A DNA stretch of 64,000 bases from DASPHG01 sp963748315 (GTDB lineage: Bacteria; Actinomycetota; Thermoleophilia; Solirubrobacterales; Thermoleophilaceae): contig CAVVIK010000006.1 of NCBI GenBank assembly GCA_963748315.1, forward strand, positions 1,178,001 to 1,242,000, written 5' to 3'. Made by a program: the position numbers and the translations under genes. This document shows positions 19,486 to 28,726 of the stretch, piece after piece. The notes below the pieces were generated by a model. The model did not search any database and was not told the origin of the DNA. It saw nothing but the letters and a program-made list of their open reading frames with translations. Within the stretch, counting starts at the first letter, position 1, and the number at the start of each line of letters is the position of its first letter.

Positions 19486-19935
19486 ATGACGGAGTCGTCC
19501 CCGGTCGAGCGCGAGCTTTCCAAGCGCTTTGAAGATGCCGTTCAGGGTAAGCCGCTCTCGCGCCGCGCGCGTCAGACCAAGCGCTCGGTCGAGAGCTACC
19601 TCGCCGCGGGCGTTTTGCCGCGCTACATGCAACGGCTGCGCGACATCGAGGACGCCACCCGCGCACACCGCCGCCGGCTCCGCGCCGCGTACGAGCGCCT
19701 GCGCGAGGAGTGCGGCGACGATCGCGCCCGGTTCGCCCGCCGCTGGCACGCGATCGCGCGCAAGTGGCGGTTCGACGAGGTCAACGAGCTGATCCGCGAG
19801 CACAACGAGTGGTACCCGACCGAGAGCGGGCTGCCGCTCGACCCGCGCACGCGCGACTACGTCAGGTTGCGCGGGCGCTCCTACCGCCGCGACGAGCTCG
19901 GCCCGCAGTGGGTGCTCGATAGGTTCCCTGCATGA
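19486..19935 (+). CDS. Conserved hypothetical basic helical protein
   Basis: A 149-residue protein that is rich in Arg/Glu and predicted largely helical: LRDIEDATRAHRRRLRAAY, a long charged helix, WHAIARKWRFDEVNELIREH. A final segment reads YPTESGLPLDPRTRDYV. It has no signal or membrane segment. ATG 19486 is preferred over the upstream ATG at 19384, which lies inside the divergent hydrolase gene. Its last codons overlap the next gene's start (ATGA at 19932), so it is translationally coupled to the F420-type oxidoreductase. I recognise no family. Confidence 0.65.
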   Translation: MTESSPVERELSKRFEDAVQGKPLSRRARQTKRSVESYLAAGVLPRYMQRLRDIEDATRAHRRRLRAAYERLREECGDDRARFARRWHAIARKWRFDEVNELIREHNEWYPTESGLPLDPRTRDYVRLRGRSYRRDELGPQWVLDRFPA

Positions 19936-20972
19936 GCGGCGAGCTCAAACTGGGCTTGAACACCGGCTACTGGGCCGGCGGCCCGCCTCCCGGCGCGACC
20001 GAGGCGATCGCCGAGGCGGAGAAGCTCGGCTTCGAGTCGGTCTGGACGGCGGAGGCGTACGGCTCCGACTGCCTGACGCCGCTCGCCTGGTGGGGGTCGC
20101 AGACGGAGCGGATCAAGCTCGGCACGGGGATCGTGCAGATGTCTGCGCGGCAGCCCGCCGCGACCGCGATGGCGGCGATGACGCTCGACCATCTCTCGGG
20201 CGGGCGCTTCATCCTCGGCCTCGGCGTATCCGGGCCGCAGGTCGTGGAGGGGTGGTACGGCATGCCGTTCGCCAAGCCGCTCGCGCGTACGCGCGAGTAC
20301 ATCGGGATCCTGCGCGACATCTGGGCGCGCCAGGGGCCGGTCACGAACGACGGACCGCACTACCCGCTGCCGCTGCCTGACGGCACCGGGCTCGGCAAGC
20401 CGCTGAAGGCTTCGATCCACCCGGTGCGCGAGGAGATTCCGATCTACCTCGCCGCCGAGGGGCCGAAGAACATCGCGCTCGCCGCCGAGATCTGCGACGG
20501 CTGGGTGGCGATGTTGTTCTCGCCGCAGCACGAGGAGATGTACAAGGAGGCGCTGAACGAGGGATTCACGCGCGACGGCGCGCGGCGCAAGCCGGACGAG
20601 TTCGAGGTCGTAGCGACCGTCCCGTTCCTCGTGTCGGACGACGTGCAGGCGGCGGCCGACATGCTGCGCCCGTTCTACGCCCTCTACTTCGGCGGCATGG
20701 GCGCGAAGGGCAAGAACTTCCATGCGAACGTCGCGATCCGGATGGGCTACGAGTCGATGATCGACGAGGTCCAGGAGCTCTACCTGAGCGGCAAGAAGGA
20801 CGAGGCCGGCGCCGCGATCCCGTTCGAGCTGATCGAGGAGCTGTCGCTGATCGGCCCAGCCGACAAGATCCGCGAAGACGTCGCCGCGTGGCGCGAGTCG
20901 ATCGTCACCACGCTCCTGATCGCCGGCGACGCGAACACGGTCCGCCAGGCGGCGGACATCGTCCTCGGCTGA
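19932..20972 (+). CDS. LLM-class (F420-type) oxidoreductase
   Basis: A 346-residue TIM-barrel luciferase-like monooxygenase-family protein. Typical blocks are GLNTGYWAGGPPPGATEAIA, KLGFESVWTAEAYG, RIKLGTGIVQMSARQPAATA, DHLSGGRFILGLGVSGPQVVEGWYG, EIPIYLAAEGPKNIALAAEI. This subgroup in Actinomycetota usually uses coenzyme F420 (G6PD- or MER-like) rather than FMN, but the sequence alone does not prove the cofactor. It overlaps its upstream gene by four bases and is followed two bases later by an NTF2-like gene, making a three-gene unit. Confidence 0.87.
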   Translation: MSGELKLGLNTGYWAGGPPPGATEAIAEAEKLGFESVWTAEAYGSDCLTPLAWWGSQTERIKLGTGIVQMSARQPAATAMAAMTLDHLSGGRFILGLGVSGPQVVEGWYGMPFAKPLARTREYIGILRDIWARQGPVTNDGPHYPLPLPDGTGLGKPLKASIHPVREEIPIYLAAEGPKNIALAAEICDGWVAMLFSPQHEEMYKEALNEGFTRDGARRKPDEFEVVATVPFLVSDDVQAAADMLRPFYALYFGGMGAKGKNFHANVAIRMGYESMIDEVQELYLSGKKDEAGAAIPFELIEELSLIGPADKIREDVAAWRESIVTTLLIAGDANTVRQAADIVLG

Positions 20973-20973
20973 C

Positions 20974-21408
20974 GTGTCGGCCGAGTTCGTCGAGCGGTTT
21001 GCGCGCTGGTGGAGCGCGCCCGACCCCGACCGGCTGGGCGAACTGCTCGCCGAGGACGTGCGACTCGTTCAGCCGATCGCGCCGGACACGTTCACGCTCG
21101 CGGACGCGACCGAGGCGTTCCGGCGGCTGTTTCGGTTCCTGCCGGACCTGACCGGCGAGGTCCACGACTCCTCCGTCGATGGCAACCTCGTCTTCATCCA
21201 CTTCACGCTGAGCGCGACGTACGGCGGCCGGCGGCTCAGCTGGGACGCCGTGGACCGCTTCGTGCTGCGCGACGACGGCCTCGCCGCCGAGCGGGTGTCG
21301 TTCTTCGACTCACAGCCGCTCGTGCTTCAGATGCTGCTGCGCCCGCGCGGCTGGGTGCAGCTCGTCCGCTCGGGCTTCAGGCCGCGGATTCGCCTGCGAC
21401 CCAGATGA
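20974..21408 (+). CDS. SnoaL-like / NTF2-fold protein
   Basis: A 144-residue NTF2-like protein: FVERFARWWSAPDPDRLGEL, LAEDVRLVQPI, then an EAFRRLF helix and strands including NLVFIHFTLSATYGG and SWDAVDRFVLRDDG. It starts with GTG one base after the oxidoreductase stop codon. It probably acts on the same small molecule as the F420-type enzyme (inference). The C-terminal tail is Arg-rich (RSGFRPRIRLRPR). It is the third NTF2-like gene in the first 21 kb. Confidence 0.8.
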   Translation: MSAEFVERFARWWSAPDPDRLGELLAEDVRLVQPIAPDTFTLADATEAFRRLFRFLPDLTGEVHDSSVDGNLVFIHFTLSATYGGRRLSWDAVDRFVLRDDGLAAERVSFFDSQPLVLQMLLRPRGWVQLVRSGFRPRIRLRPR

Positions 21409-21507
21409 AGCGCGTGAGTCGCCACGATGTTCTTGGTCGCGTAGGTCTGGGGCGCTGAGCTTATCGCGACATGCTTGTTTGGCGCGATCGGTGACGCGTC
21501 TGCTGCT

Positions 21508-21526
21508 GACCCCCATATAGGGGGTC
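21508..21526. terminator. GC-rich hairpin between convergent genes
   Basis: Perfect 7-base stem GACCCCC / GGGGGTC around the loop ATATA, in the 188-base gap between a plus-strand gene ending at 21408 and a minus-strand gene ending at 21597. There is no T-run on either strand, so it would be a non-canonical terminator. The rest of 21409-21596 holds nothing I can assign. Confidence 0.45.
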
Positions 21527-21596
21527 CAGAGCGGACTGATCGATTCGAATGGACGTTCACCGGGTCCGGCGGCCGCGGCGTGCTCAGGTTCTACAG

Positions 21597-24500
21597 CTAG
21601 GCCGCGGATTCGAGCGAGGCCGCCCGCGCGAGCCGCCGCTCCAGGCGCTCCGCGTTCTTCCTGAAGCGGACGACTGAGCGCAGCTTGATGTCCTCGTAGC
21701 CGCGGATCCCGTCCGGCAGGTCGCAGATCTCGAGCACGAGCGCCTCGGTCTCCGGGTTGAGGTGCTCGAGCGCGCGCGTGACGAGCTCGCGGTACTCGCC
21801 GATCAGCTCGCGCTCGACGCGGCGGACCTTCGCGCGGCCGAACGGGTCGATCGCCTTGCCGCGCAGCCGCCGCATCCCGCGCAGCATCCGGAACGCCGGC
21901 ACGAACCAGCGGCCCAGCTTGAGCTTCCGCTTCATCCCGAGCGCGCGCAGGATCGGCGGGTGGAGGTGGAACCAGAACTTGCCCTCGGCCGGCAGCGCCG
22001 CGAGATGCAGGCGCGCGACCTCGTACTCGTCCTTGTAGGCCATCAGCTTGAAGAGGTGGCGGGCGACCGACTCGGCGATCGCGTCCGAGCCCGGCGTGCG
22101 CTCCTGCTCGTGCGCGTTGACGCCGCGGACAAACTCGACGTACTCCTCGGCATACGCCTTGCTCTGGTACGCCGTCAGCTCCGGCACGCGCACATCGAGG
22201 ATGCCCTCGAGCCCCTCCGCGCGAACCGGCTCGATCACGCCCGCGGCTTCGGTGACCGCCTCGGGATCGGCCACGGCCGCGCGGCCCCAGGTGAATGCGG
22301 CGAGGTTCTTCTCTACCGCCGCGCCGTTAAGGCGGATCGCCTCCTCGAGTGCCCACAGCGGCACCGGGAGCGCACCGCGCTGCCACGCGGCGCCGAGCGC
22401 GAGCATGTTCGCCGGCATGTGGTCGCCCAGAAGCTCCTCCGCGAGGTGCTGGGCGTCGAGGTAGATGTTCTTGTCACGGCGCGTGGCGAGCTCGATCGAC
22501 CGCAGCTGGTCGTCGACCTCGGGGAAGCCCTGACTTGGGTCGAGCACCATCCCGCCCGTCGGGACCGCGGTCGTCGAGACGATGGCGACCGTGCGCTCTG
22601 GGTCGGCGACGGCGAGGTTCTTCGGGTTGGCCGCGCCGAGCACGTCGAAGCCGAGGAAGAGGTCCGCGCTCGCGGCGGAGACACGGTTCGAGCCGTCGAG
22701 CGGCTCCGTCGAGATGCGCATGTCCGATACGACCGGGCCGCCCTTCTGGCTGAGGCCGGTCTGGTCGAGCTCGGCGACGTGGCGGCCGGCGAGCAGTGCC
22801 GCGACCCCGATCACCTGGCTGACGGTGACGACGCCGGTGCCGCCGATGCCCATCATCCGCAGCGTGAACTCCGACTCGTCGAAGAGCGGGAGCGGGTCGC
22901 GCAGCTCGACCGAGGGGAGTGGAACGTCGGCTGCGCGGTCCCGCTTGGCCTGCTTCGGGGGGACGACCGTCATGAACGACGGGCAGTCGCCCTCGAGGCA
23001 CGAGAAGTCCTTGTTGCACGACGACTGGTGGATCTGGGTCTTGCGCCCGAACTCGGTCTCGACCGGAATGACGCTGAGGCAGCCCGACTTGTCGCCACAG
23101 TCGCCGCAGCCCTCGCATACGCGCTCGTTGATCACCACGTTCTCGGGCGGCGTCTCGAGCTTGCCGCGCTTGCGCTTGCGGCGCTTCTCCGCTGCGCACT
23201 CCTGGTCGTGGATCAGGACGGTCACGCCCGGCACCTCGGCGAGCTCCTCCTGCGCGGTCATCAGCTCGCTGCGGTCGCGCACTTCGGCGATAGGTGACAG
23301 CGACACGCCCTTGTAGCGACCCGTGTCCTCGGTCGTCACGATGATCTTCTTGATGCCCTCGATCTCGAGCCACCGCGTGAGCTCGGGGACTGGGATTGCG
23401 CCCTCCACATCCTGCCCGCCGGTCATCGCGACCGCGTCGTTCCAGAAGAGCTTGTAGGTGACGTTTACGCCTGCGGCTACCGCGGCGCGGACCGCCAGCG
23501 AGGCGGAATGGTGGAAGGTGCCGTCCCCGAGGTTCTGGACGAAGTGGTCATCGTCGGTGAACGGCGACATGCCGATCCACTGCGCGCCCTCGCCGCCCAT
23601 CTGTGTGATGCCGGTGATGTCGCCCCGGCCCTCGGGGTTGAGCAGGATCATCGTGTGGCAGCCGATGCCGGCGCCTACGAGCGTGCCGTCGGGCGCGGGC
23701 GTCGAGCTGTTGTGCGGGCAGCCCGAGCAGAAGAACGGCGTGCGCGCGGCCATCGGCAGCGGGAGCGGGCGAGCCTCCGACTCGGCGATCTTGCGCAGCC
23801 GTCCCTCGACGGACGCGATCGAGCCGTGCAGCAGTAGCCGGGGGCCGAGGGCGCGCGCGATGTGATCCGCGTCGAGCTCGCCCTCGGCCGCCAGCAGCGG
23901 GGCTCCCCTGTCATCCGTCTTCCCCAAGATGCGGGGCGCTCCCGGCGCCCCATAGAGGATCTCCTTGAGCTGCCGCTCGATGAACGGCAGCTTCTCCTCG
24001 ACGACGACGATCTCGTCGAGCCCGGCGGCGAACTCCCGCACGACCTCTCGGTCGAGCGGCCAGATCATCCTCGGGTGGAGTATCCGTATCCCTGCGCGCG
24101 CGAGTCCTCGGTCATCAAGTCCCATGTCCGCCAGCGCCTGGCGGAGGTCACGGTAGGTCTTGCCGCTCGCGACGACGCCGATCCATGAGTCGGCGCCGAA
24201 ACGCTCGATCCGGTTGACGCCGTTCGTGCGCGCGTATGCGAGCGCGGTCTCGGTCCGCGGGCCGAGCAGCGAGCGCTCCATCTCGAGCGACGCGGGGGCG
24301 AGCATGTTCGCGTTCGGCGTGTACTCGAACGGCTGCCCTTCCCACTCGATCGTCGGGAGTACGGGAGCGATCCGGTCGGGCGCGACCTGCGCCGTGCCCG
24401 CTGCATCCGCGACGCTGGTAACGATCTTGAGCGCGCTCCACAGCCCGGATGCGCGCGAGCACGCCCAAGCGTGCAGGCCGAGGTCGAGCACCTCCTGCAC

Positions 24501-25088
24501 CGTGCCCGGATAGAACGTCGGCACGTGCAAGCTTTCGAGCAGCGATTCGGACGCGCTCGGGATCGTGGAGGACTTCGCGTTGGGGTCGTCGCCGACGACG
24601 ATCATCGCGCCGCCAGTGCGCGACACGCCGGAGTAGTTCGCGTGCCGGAGTGCGTCGGTGGCGCGGTCGATGCCGGGCGCCTTGCCGTACCACATCGAGA
24701 GCACGCCGTCGAAGCGGGCGCCGGGGAGGCCGGCGGCGAACTGGCTGCCCCAGGCAGAGGTCGCGCCGAGCTCCTCATTCAGGCCCGGGACGGCGACGAC
24801 GTCGTTCTGCTTGCACAGTTCGCCCTGGCGTCGGAACTCCTGGTCGAGGCCGCCGAGGGGCGACCCCTGGTAGCCCGATACGAAGGTGCCGGTGCGCAGC
24901 CCGCGCCGTGCGTCGGCGCGGTGCTGGTCGAAGGCGATCCGGACGAGCGCCTGGATCCCGGTCAGGAAGATCCGGCCGTCCTCGAGCTCGTAGCGGTCCT
25001 GCAGCGAGAACCGCTCGCGGGGTCGCTCATGGGGGGTGAGGCGGCGCCTCGTGCGTACGCCTTCGCCCGGAATCTGTCCTATGGACAA
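21597..25088 (-). CDS. Indolepyruvate/2-oxoacid:ferredoxin oxidoreductase, fused alpha-gamma form
   Basis: A 1163-residue one-chain enzyme that oxidatively decarboxylates aryl- or branched-chain 2-oxoacids to acyl-CoA, reducing ferredoxin. In order it has a pyrimidine-type domain (FVSGYQGSPLGGLDQEF), a TPP-binding region (CSGCPHNSSTPAP; GAGIGCHTMILL), a cysteine cluster for Fe-S (CEGCGDCGDKSGC; SSCNKDFSCLEGDCPS), a gamma domain (GIGGTGVVTVSQVIG; DQTGLSQKGGP) and a DUF6537-like C-terminus. The frame opens with TTG 25088. Relatives, by my recollection, start with a MSDPRERFSLQDRY-like sequence, and ATG 25030 would give this after a one-base correction, so the first residues may be wrong. Confidence 0.9.
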   Translation of the reverse strand: MSIGQIPGEGVRTRRRLTPHERPRERFSLQDRYELEDGRIFLTGIQALVRIAFDQHRADARRGLRTGTFVSGYQGSPLGGLDQEFRRQGELCKQNDVVAVPGLNEELGATSAWGSQFAAGLPGARFDGVLSMWYGKAPGIDRATDALRHANYSGVSRTGGAMIVVGDDPNAKSSTIPSASESLLESLHVPTFYPGTVQEVLDLGLHAWACSRASGLWSALKIVTSVADAAGTAQVAPDRIAPVLPTIEWEGQPFEYTPNANMLAPASLEMERSLLGPRTETALAYARTNGVNRIERFGADSWIGVVASGKTYRDLRQALADMGLDDRGLARAGIRILHPRMIWPLDREVVREFAAGLDEIVVVEEKLPFIERQLKEILYGAPGAPRILGKTDDRGAPLLAAEGELDADHIARALGPRLLLHGSIASVEGRLRKIAESEARPLPLPMAARTPFFCSGCPHNSSTPAPDGTLVGAGIGCHTMILLNPEGRGDITGITQMGGEGAQWIGMSPFTDDDHFVQNLGDGTFHHSASLAVRAAVAAGVNVTYKLFWNDAVAMTGGQDVEGAIPVPELTRWLEIEGIKKIIVTTEDTGRYKGVSLSPIAEVRDRSELMTAQEELAEVPGVTVLIHDQECAAEKRRKRKRGKLETPPENVVINERVCEGCGDCGDKSGCLSVIPVETEFGRKTQIHQSSCNKDFSCLEGDCPSFMTVVPPKQAKRDRAADVPLPSVELRDPLPLFDESEFTLRMMGIGGTGVVTVSQVIGVAALLAGRHVAELDQTGLSQKGGPVVSDMRISTEPLDGSNRVSAASADLFLGFDVLGAANPKNLAVADPERTVAIVSTTAVPTGGMVLDPSQGFPEVDDQLRSIELATRRDKNIYLDAQHLAEELLGDHMPANMLALGAAWQRGALPVPLWALEEAIRLNGAAVEKNLAAFTWGRAAVADPEAVTEAAGVIEPVRAEGLEGILDVRVPELTAYQSKAYAEEYVEFVRGVNAHEQERTPGSDAIAESVARHLFKLMAYKDEYEVARLHLAALPAEGKFWFHLHPPILRALGMKRKLKLGRWFVPAFRMLRGMRRLRGKAIDPFGRAKVRRVERELIGEYRELVTRALEHLNPETEALVLEICDLPDGIRGYEDIKLRSVVRFRKNAERLERRLARAASLESAA

Positions 25089-25106
25089 GCTTTGTTCACT
25101 CCCCTC

Positions 25107-25142
25107 AAAGCGCTTTACAACAGCCTTCCCTGGGTATAAGGT
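25107..25142 (+). promoter_or_regulatory. Promoter with overlapping palindrome for the 25151 dehydrogenase
   Basis: TTTACA (25114-25119) and TAAGGT (25137-25142) are spaced by 17 bases. Transcription would begin about 25149, essentially at ATG 25151, so the mRNA is probably leaderless; no ribosome site is present. A perfect palindrome AAAGCGCTTT (25107-25116), flanked by TC and ACA, overlaps the -35 and may be an operator, possibly for the nearby GntR regulator. The region is unusually AT-rich for this window. Confidence 0.55.
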
Positions 25143-25150
25143 AAAGAAGC

Positions 25151-26227
25151 ATGACCATTATGTCAAAGGGGTCGGAGGGAATCGACCACGAGCGGGTGGT
25201 CATCCGGCAGGACGCCGAATCGGGCTTGCGGATGCTCATAGCCGTGCATTCGACGGTGCTCGGCCCAGCGCTCGGAGGCATGCGCCTGCGCTCCTACCCG
25301 GGCGGGTTGCCCGAAGCCCTCGAGGACGTGCTCAACCTGGCGCGGACGATGACGCTCAAGGCATCGGCCGCCGGGCTCGACCTCGGCGGGGGCAAGGCGG
25401 TGATGCTGGACGACGGCCGGACCGAGATGCGCGAGGCGCGGATGCGCGCCGCCGCCGCTCTCGTCGACGAGCTCGGCGGTGCCTACATCACGGCCGAGGA
25501 CATCGGCACGACGACGGCCGACATGGACTTCGTCTCGCGGCACACGCGCTGGGTGGTCGGCCGCTCGGAGGGGAACGGCGGGCGCGGCGATCCCTCGCCC
25601 GTGACAGCGGAGACCGTGAAGCGCTCGATGGAGCGCGGACTCGCCGCGGCGACCGGTTCGCCGGCACTCGAGGGCCGCACGGTCGGCGTGGTCGGCGTCG
25701 GCAAGGTGGGCGAGCCGCTCGCGCGCAAGGTGGCCGCAGCTGGAGCGCGCGTCCTCGCGTTCGACGTCAACGCCGCACGGGTCGAGGGCCTCGCCGGTGA
25801 GGGCGTGGTCGAGGCGGCGCCCTCGGCGGAGGCAATCTTCGCTCGTGAGCTCGACGTCCTTGCGCCCTGCGCCGCTGGAGGCGCGGTGGACGAGCACGTC
25901 GCCTGCAAGGTCGTGTGCGGGGCCGCGAACAACCCGCTTGCGTCGAAGGACGTGGCGACTCGGCTCGCGTCGCGCGGCGTCCTCTACGTGCCGGACTTCC
26001 TCGCCAACTGCGGCGGGCTGATCAGCTGCTCCTCCGAGTTGAGGCACACGGGCGACGACGAGGTGGACGCGCACATCGCCACCGCGATGAGCCGCCTGGG
26101 CGACGCGCTGGAGGAAGCGCGCCGGACCGGTGAGCCGCCGACGGCGGTTGCCGAGCGCCACGCGCTCGAACGCGTCGAGCAGGCGCGCCGTGACGGTCGC
26201 TCACGCGGCCTTGCAGCAGTAGCTTGA
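25151..26227 (+). CDS. Leucine/valine-type amino-acid dehydrogenase (Glu/Leu/Phe/Val family)
   Basis: A 358-residue NAD-dependent dehydrogenase that interconverts a branched-chain or aromatic amino acid and its 2-oxoacid plus ammonia. The substrate domain has LGPALGGMRLRSYPGGLPEA and the catalytic-lysine region LARTMTLKASAAGLDLGGGKAVM. Then come GAYITAEDIGTTTADMDF and the NAD Rossmann motif VGVVGVGKVGEPLARKVA, CGAANNPL and PDFLANCGGLI. It lies divergent to the 2-oxoacid:ferredoxin oxidoreductase, which can use its product, so the two form a catabolic pair. It has a leaderless-type promoter, and GntR follows 29 bases after its stop. Confidence 0.88.
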   Translation: MTIMSKGSEGIDHERVVIRQDAESGLRMLIAVHSTVLGPALGGMRLRSYPGGLPEALEDVLNLARTMTLKASAAGLDLGGGKAVMLDDGRTEMREARMRAAAALVDELGGAYITAEDIGTTTADMDFVSRHTRWVVGRSEGNGGRGDPSPVTAETVKRSMERGLAAATGSPALEGRTVGVVGVGKVGEPLARKVAAAGARVLAFDVNAARVEGLAGEGVVEAAPSAEAIFARELDVLAPCAAGGAVDEHVACKVVCGAANNPLASKDVATRLASRGVLYVPDFLANCGGLISCSSELRHTGDDEVDAHIATAMSRLGDALEEARRTGEPPTAVAERHALERVEQARRDGRSRGLAAVA

Positions 26228-26256
26228 GCAGCCGCGCCGCCGTACACTCGAATGTG

Positions 26257-27052
26257 ATGGAACGCCAGTTCGAGCCGGTCTCGACGCGGCGCACGTTCGA
26301 GGAGGCGCTTCAGCAGATTGCGGACAAGCTGCGTGCGGGCGACCTGCACGTGGGCGACAAGCTGCCGTCGGAGCGCGACCTCGCCGCACAGATGCAGATC
26401 AGCCGCCCGACCGTGCGCGAGGCGGTGAAGGCTTTGGTGGACGCCGGCGTGCTCGAGGTCCGGCGCGGCCAGACGGGCGGCATCTTCGTCCGCAGCGAGC
26501 TGGTGCCGCGCGATCTCGTGCGACTCGGGTGGGAGGTACGCGTGAGCGAGGTCGCGGGGGTGCTCGAGGCCCGGCGGTTGCTCGAGCCGCGTGTCGCCCA
26601 GCTGGCGGCGGTGCACGCGAGCCCAGATGACTTCACTGCGATGCAGAAGACGATCGACCGCCAGGGCGAGCTCGCGGGCAAGGCGCGACTTCCTACGCCA
26701 CGAGGACCTCTTCCTTCAGCTCGATCTCGCGTTCCACCTGACGATCGCGCGCTCGACCGGGAACTCGACCGTCGTGTCGCTCATGCGCTCGCTGTTCCGC
26801 CGCCTCGAGCTCGCGCGCGACATGGCGATGCACGCGCCCACGATCCCCGAGTGGACGATCGACATCCACGAGCGGACACTCGACGCGATCAGGTCGGCCG
26901 ACTTCGAGCTGATCGACAAGGTGATGGACGAGCACCTTGCCCAGCTCGAGCAGGTGTGGGAGGACGAGACAGGGCGTGGAATGGTGCGGCCGCTCCCAGA
27001 CTTCCTCCAGCGCGTCGCCGAACGCTCACGGGCGCTTCGCGACGGGGGCTGA
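26257..27052 (+). CDS. GntR/FadR-family transcriptional regulator (FCD domain), frameshifted
   Basis: About 265 residues. The N-terminal winged helix reads LHVGDKLPSERDLAAQMQIS and RPTVREAVKALVDAGVLEVR, the GntR signature. The C-terminal FCD effector domain has LEARRLLEPRVAQLAAVHAS, LQLDLAFHLTIARSTGN, the ligand-type His in EWTIDIHERTLDAI and VMDEHLAQLEQVWE. The frame shifts near 26685, where GELAGKAR passes into DFLRHEDLF, so one base is probably missing or extra. ATG 26257 is chosen over the TTG at 26224, which overlaps the dehydrogenase. It is likely to control the adjacent amino-acid catabolic genes (inference). It overlaps the convergent HD-GYP gene by 27 bases. Confidence 0.85.
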
Positions 27053-28181
27053 GCCAGCCTTCAGCCCGAGGGCGGGCGGGTCCGTCCGCCCACCCTCAGG
27101 GATTTGGACCGGCGCCCGTGGGACGGGCACGTCCCTGCCAAGGGCGCGTCCGGGCACGTCGAACTCCGTGCTCCTGCTGGGCCCGGGGGCCGGGGAAGGG
27201 GAGCCGCTCGGCGTCGACTCACCTAGCGGGCGGTGCGGGCGGCCCGCAATGTCATTCGTCTCCTGCTCCAAGCCCTTCGCGTGCTCGATCGGTGCGCGCC
27301 TGTTGTGCTCGGCCGGAAGTGCGCCGACATCAGGGGTGTCGGCGCCTTCGTAGATCGTCGGAGCTGCATGAGTCGTCGGGGTGCTGGCCGCGAAGATCGA
27401 CTTGATCGCGTCACGGACGGCGGGAATCGCTGCGAACGCGCTGCCGGTGCCGATCGCGAGCGCGGTCAGCAGCGCGATCAGCCGCCTCTTGCGGAGCCTG
27501 TCGCTTTTCACGGGTGTGCCGTTGCGCGCGTCGTTGGCGACTGCCAGGAACGCGTCGGCGACCGCGGGGTCGAACTGCGTGCCGGCGCACGCCTCGATCT
27601 CCGCGAGAGCCGCGTCCGCGGCGCGCCCGCGGCGGTAGGGCCGGTCGGAGCGCATCGCGTGGAACGCGTCGGCGCAGAGGATCACACGACTCGGAAGCGG
27701 TATCGCCTCGCCGCTGAGCCCGTCCGGATAGCCACTGCCGTCCCAGTGCTCGTGTGAGTGGCGGACGATCGTCGCGATGTCCGACATCGCGGGGACGGAA
27801 CGCAGGATCCGTTCGCCGATCACCGTGTGCTCGCGCATGACCGTCCATTCGGTCTCGGTCAGCGCGGTCGGCTTGTTCAGGATCTCCAACGGAATCCCGA
27901 CCTTGCCGATGTCGTGAAGCTGAGCGCCGCTCGCGAGCTGTCTCAGAAGGAGCTCGTCGAGCTCCCAGCCGGCGCCCGACCGCGTCGCACAGCGTCAGGA
28001 CGTCGTCGCAGTGATCGGCCGTGCAGCTGTCGCGTGTCCGGAGCGCCTCGCTGGCGAGCGCCGTCGCGGCGCGCCGGGCGGTGTCGCATTCGAAGTCCCT
28101 GACGATTCCGATGCGTTCCGCGGCGGTTGTGACGTTCACAGCCACTCCATTGGCACATTTGACGCAATCTGCGGCTTCCAA
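27026..28181 (-). CDS. Membrane-anchored HD-GYP domain protein (frameshifted)
   Basis: About 385 residues. The HD-GYP metal-phosphohydrolase domain shows QLHDIGKVGIP, VMREHTVIGERIL, IVRHSHEHWDGSGYPDGL and ILCADAFHAMRSDRPYR. These keep the HD pair, the HxxxG, the HHE-like and GYP blocks expected of c-di-GMP phosphodiesterases. A single membrane segment (LIALLTALAIGTGSAFAA) preceded by RKRR follows the domain, then a Pro/Ser/Gly-rich tail of about 110 residues. The HD-GYP domain would face the cytoplasm and the tail the outside. The frame breaks near 27972, between AVGRRLG and WELDELLLRQ. The start is TTG 28181 or a nearby GTG. The gap 28182-28319 to the next gene holds nothing certain. Confidence 0.8.
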
Positions 28182-28319
28182 AACTCCTACATCCGTCTAG
28201 CGCTCTCGCACGCGCCACCGCAATCGGCCTTTGCCTCACCACATCGGGGTCGGACCTCCCCTCGAACGGGCGCTGGAGCGTGCCGCGACAAGCTCGCGGA
28301 TAACGGATAGGTTCGGCCC

Positions 28320-28703
28320 ATGACACGACTACTGCTGGGACTCGCTGTGCTGCTCGCGTCGGGGCTGATCGCAGCCGGATGCGGCGATGACGACGACTCG
28401 GGCGGGGACGACTCGCCCGCCGCGACCGAGAGCGCACCGGCGGACACGACCGGGGACGTGGATTCCGTCGATGAGGCCGTGGACTCGTGCAAGGAGGGCG
28501 TCCAAGCGACCGCCGGGCAGCTGTCCGAGGACGTGAGGAGCGACCTCGAGGAGCTCTGCGACAAGGCCGCATCGGGTGACGAAGAGGAGGTTCGCGAGGC
28601 CAGCATCGACGTCTGCAGGAAGGTCGTCGAGGAGACCGTGCCGGAAGCGGCGGGACGCGAACAAGCTCTCGACGCCTGCGAGAGCGCGGTGCCCTCGCCG
28701 TAG
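28320..28703 (+). CDS. Small secreted lipoprotein, acidic, unknown function
   Basis: A 127-residue protein with a lipoprotein signal peptide and lipobox (GLIAAGC, lipidated Cys about residue 21). A Asp/Ser-rich linker (GDDDDSGGDDS) follows, then a helical acidic domain with four regularly placed cysteines (DSCKEGV, ELCDKAA, DVCRKVV, DACESAV) that could form two disulfides. No family recognised. The stop lies just before the thioesterase gene. Confidence 0.7.
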   Translation: MTRLLLGLAVLLASGLIAAGCGDDDDSGGDDSPAATESAPADTTGDVDSVDEAVDSCKEGVQATAGQLSEDVRSDLEELCDKAASGDEEEVREASIDVCRKVVEETVPEAAGREQALDACESAVPSP

Positions 28704-28726
28704 CCGGGAAGGTCTTCAAACACACC

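Noticed and set aside
21451..21600. Short plus-strand ORF ending EWTFTGSGGRGVLRFYS
   Set aside because: It looks protein-like at its end but lacks a good start, overlaps the hairpin at 21508-21526, and shows mixed codon use. Possibly a gene remnant, but not supported.
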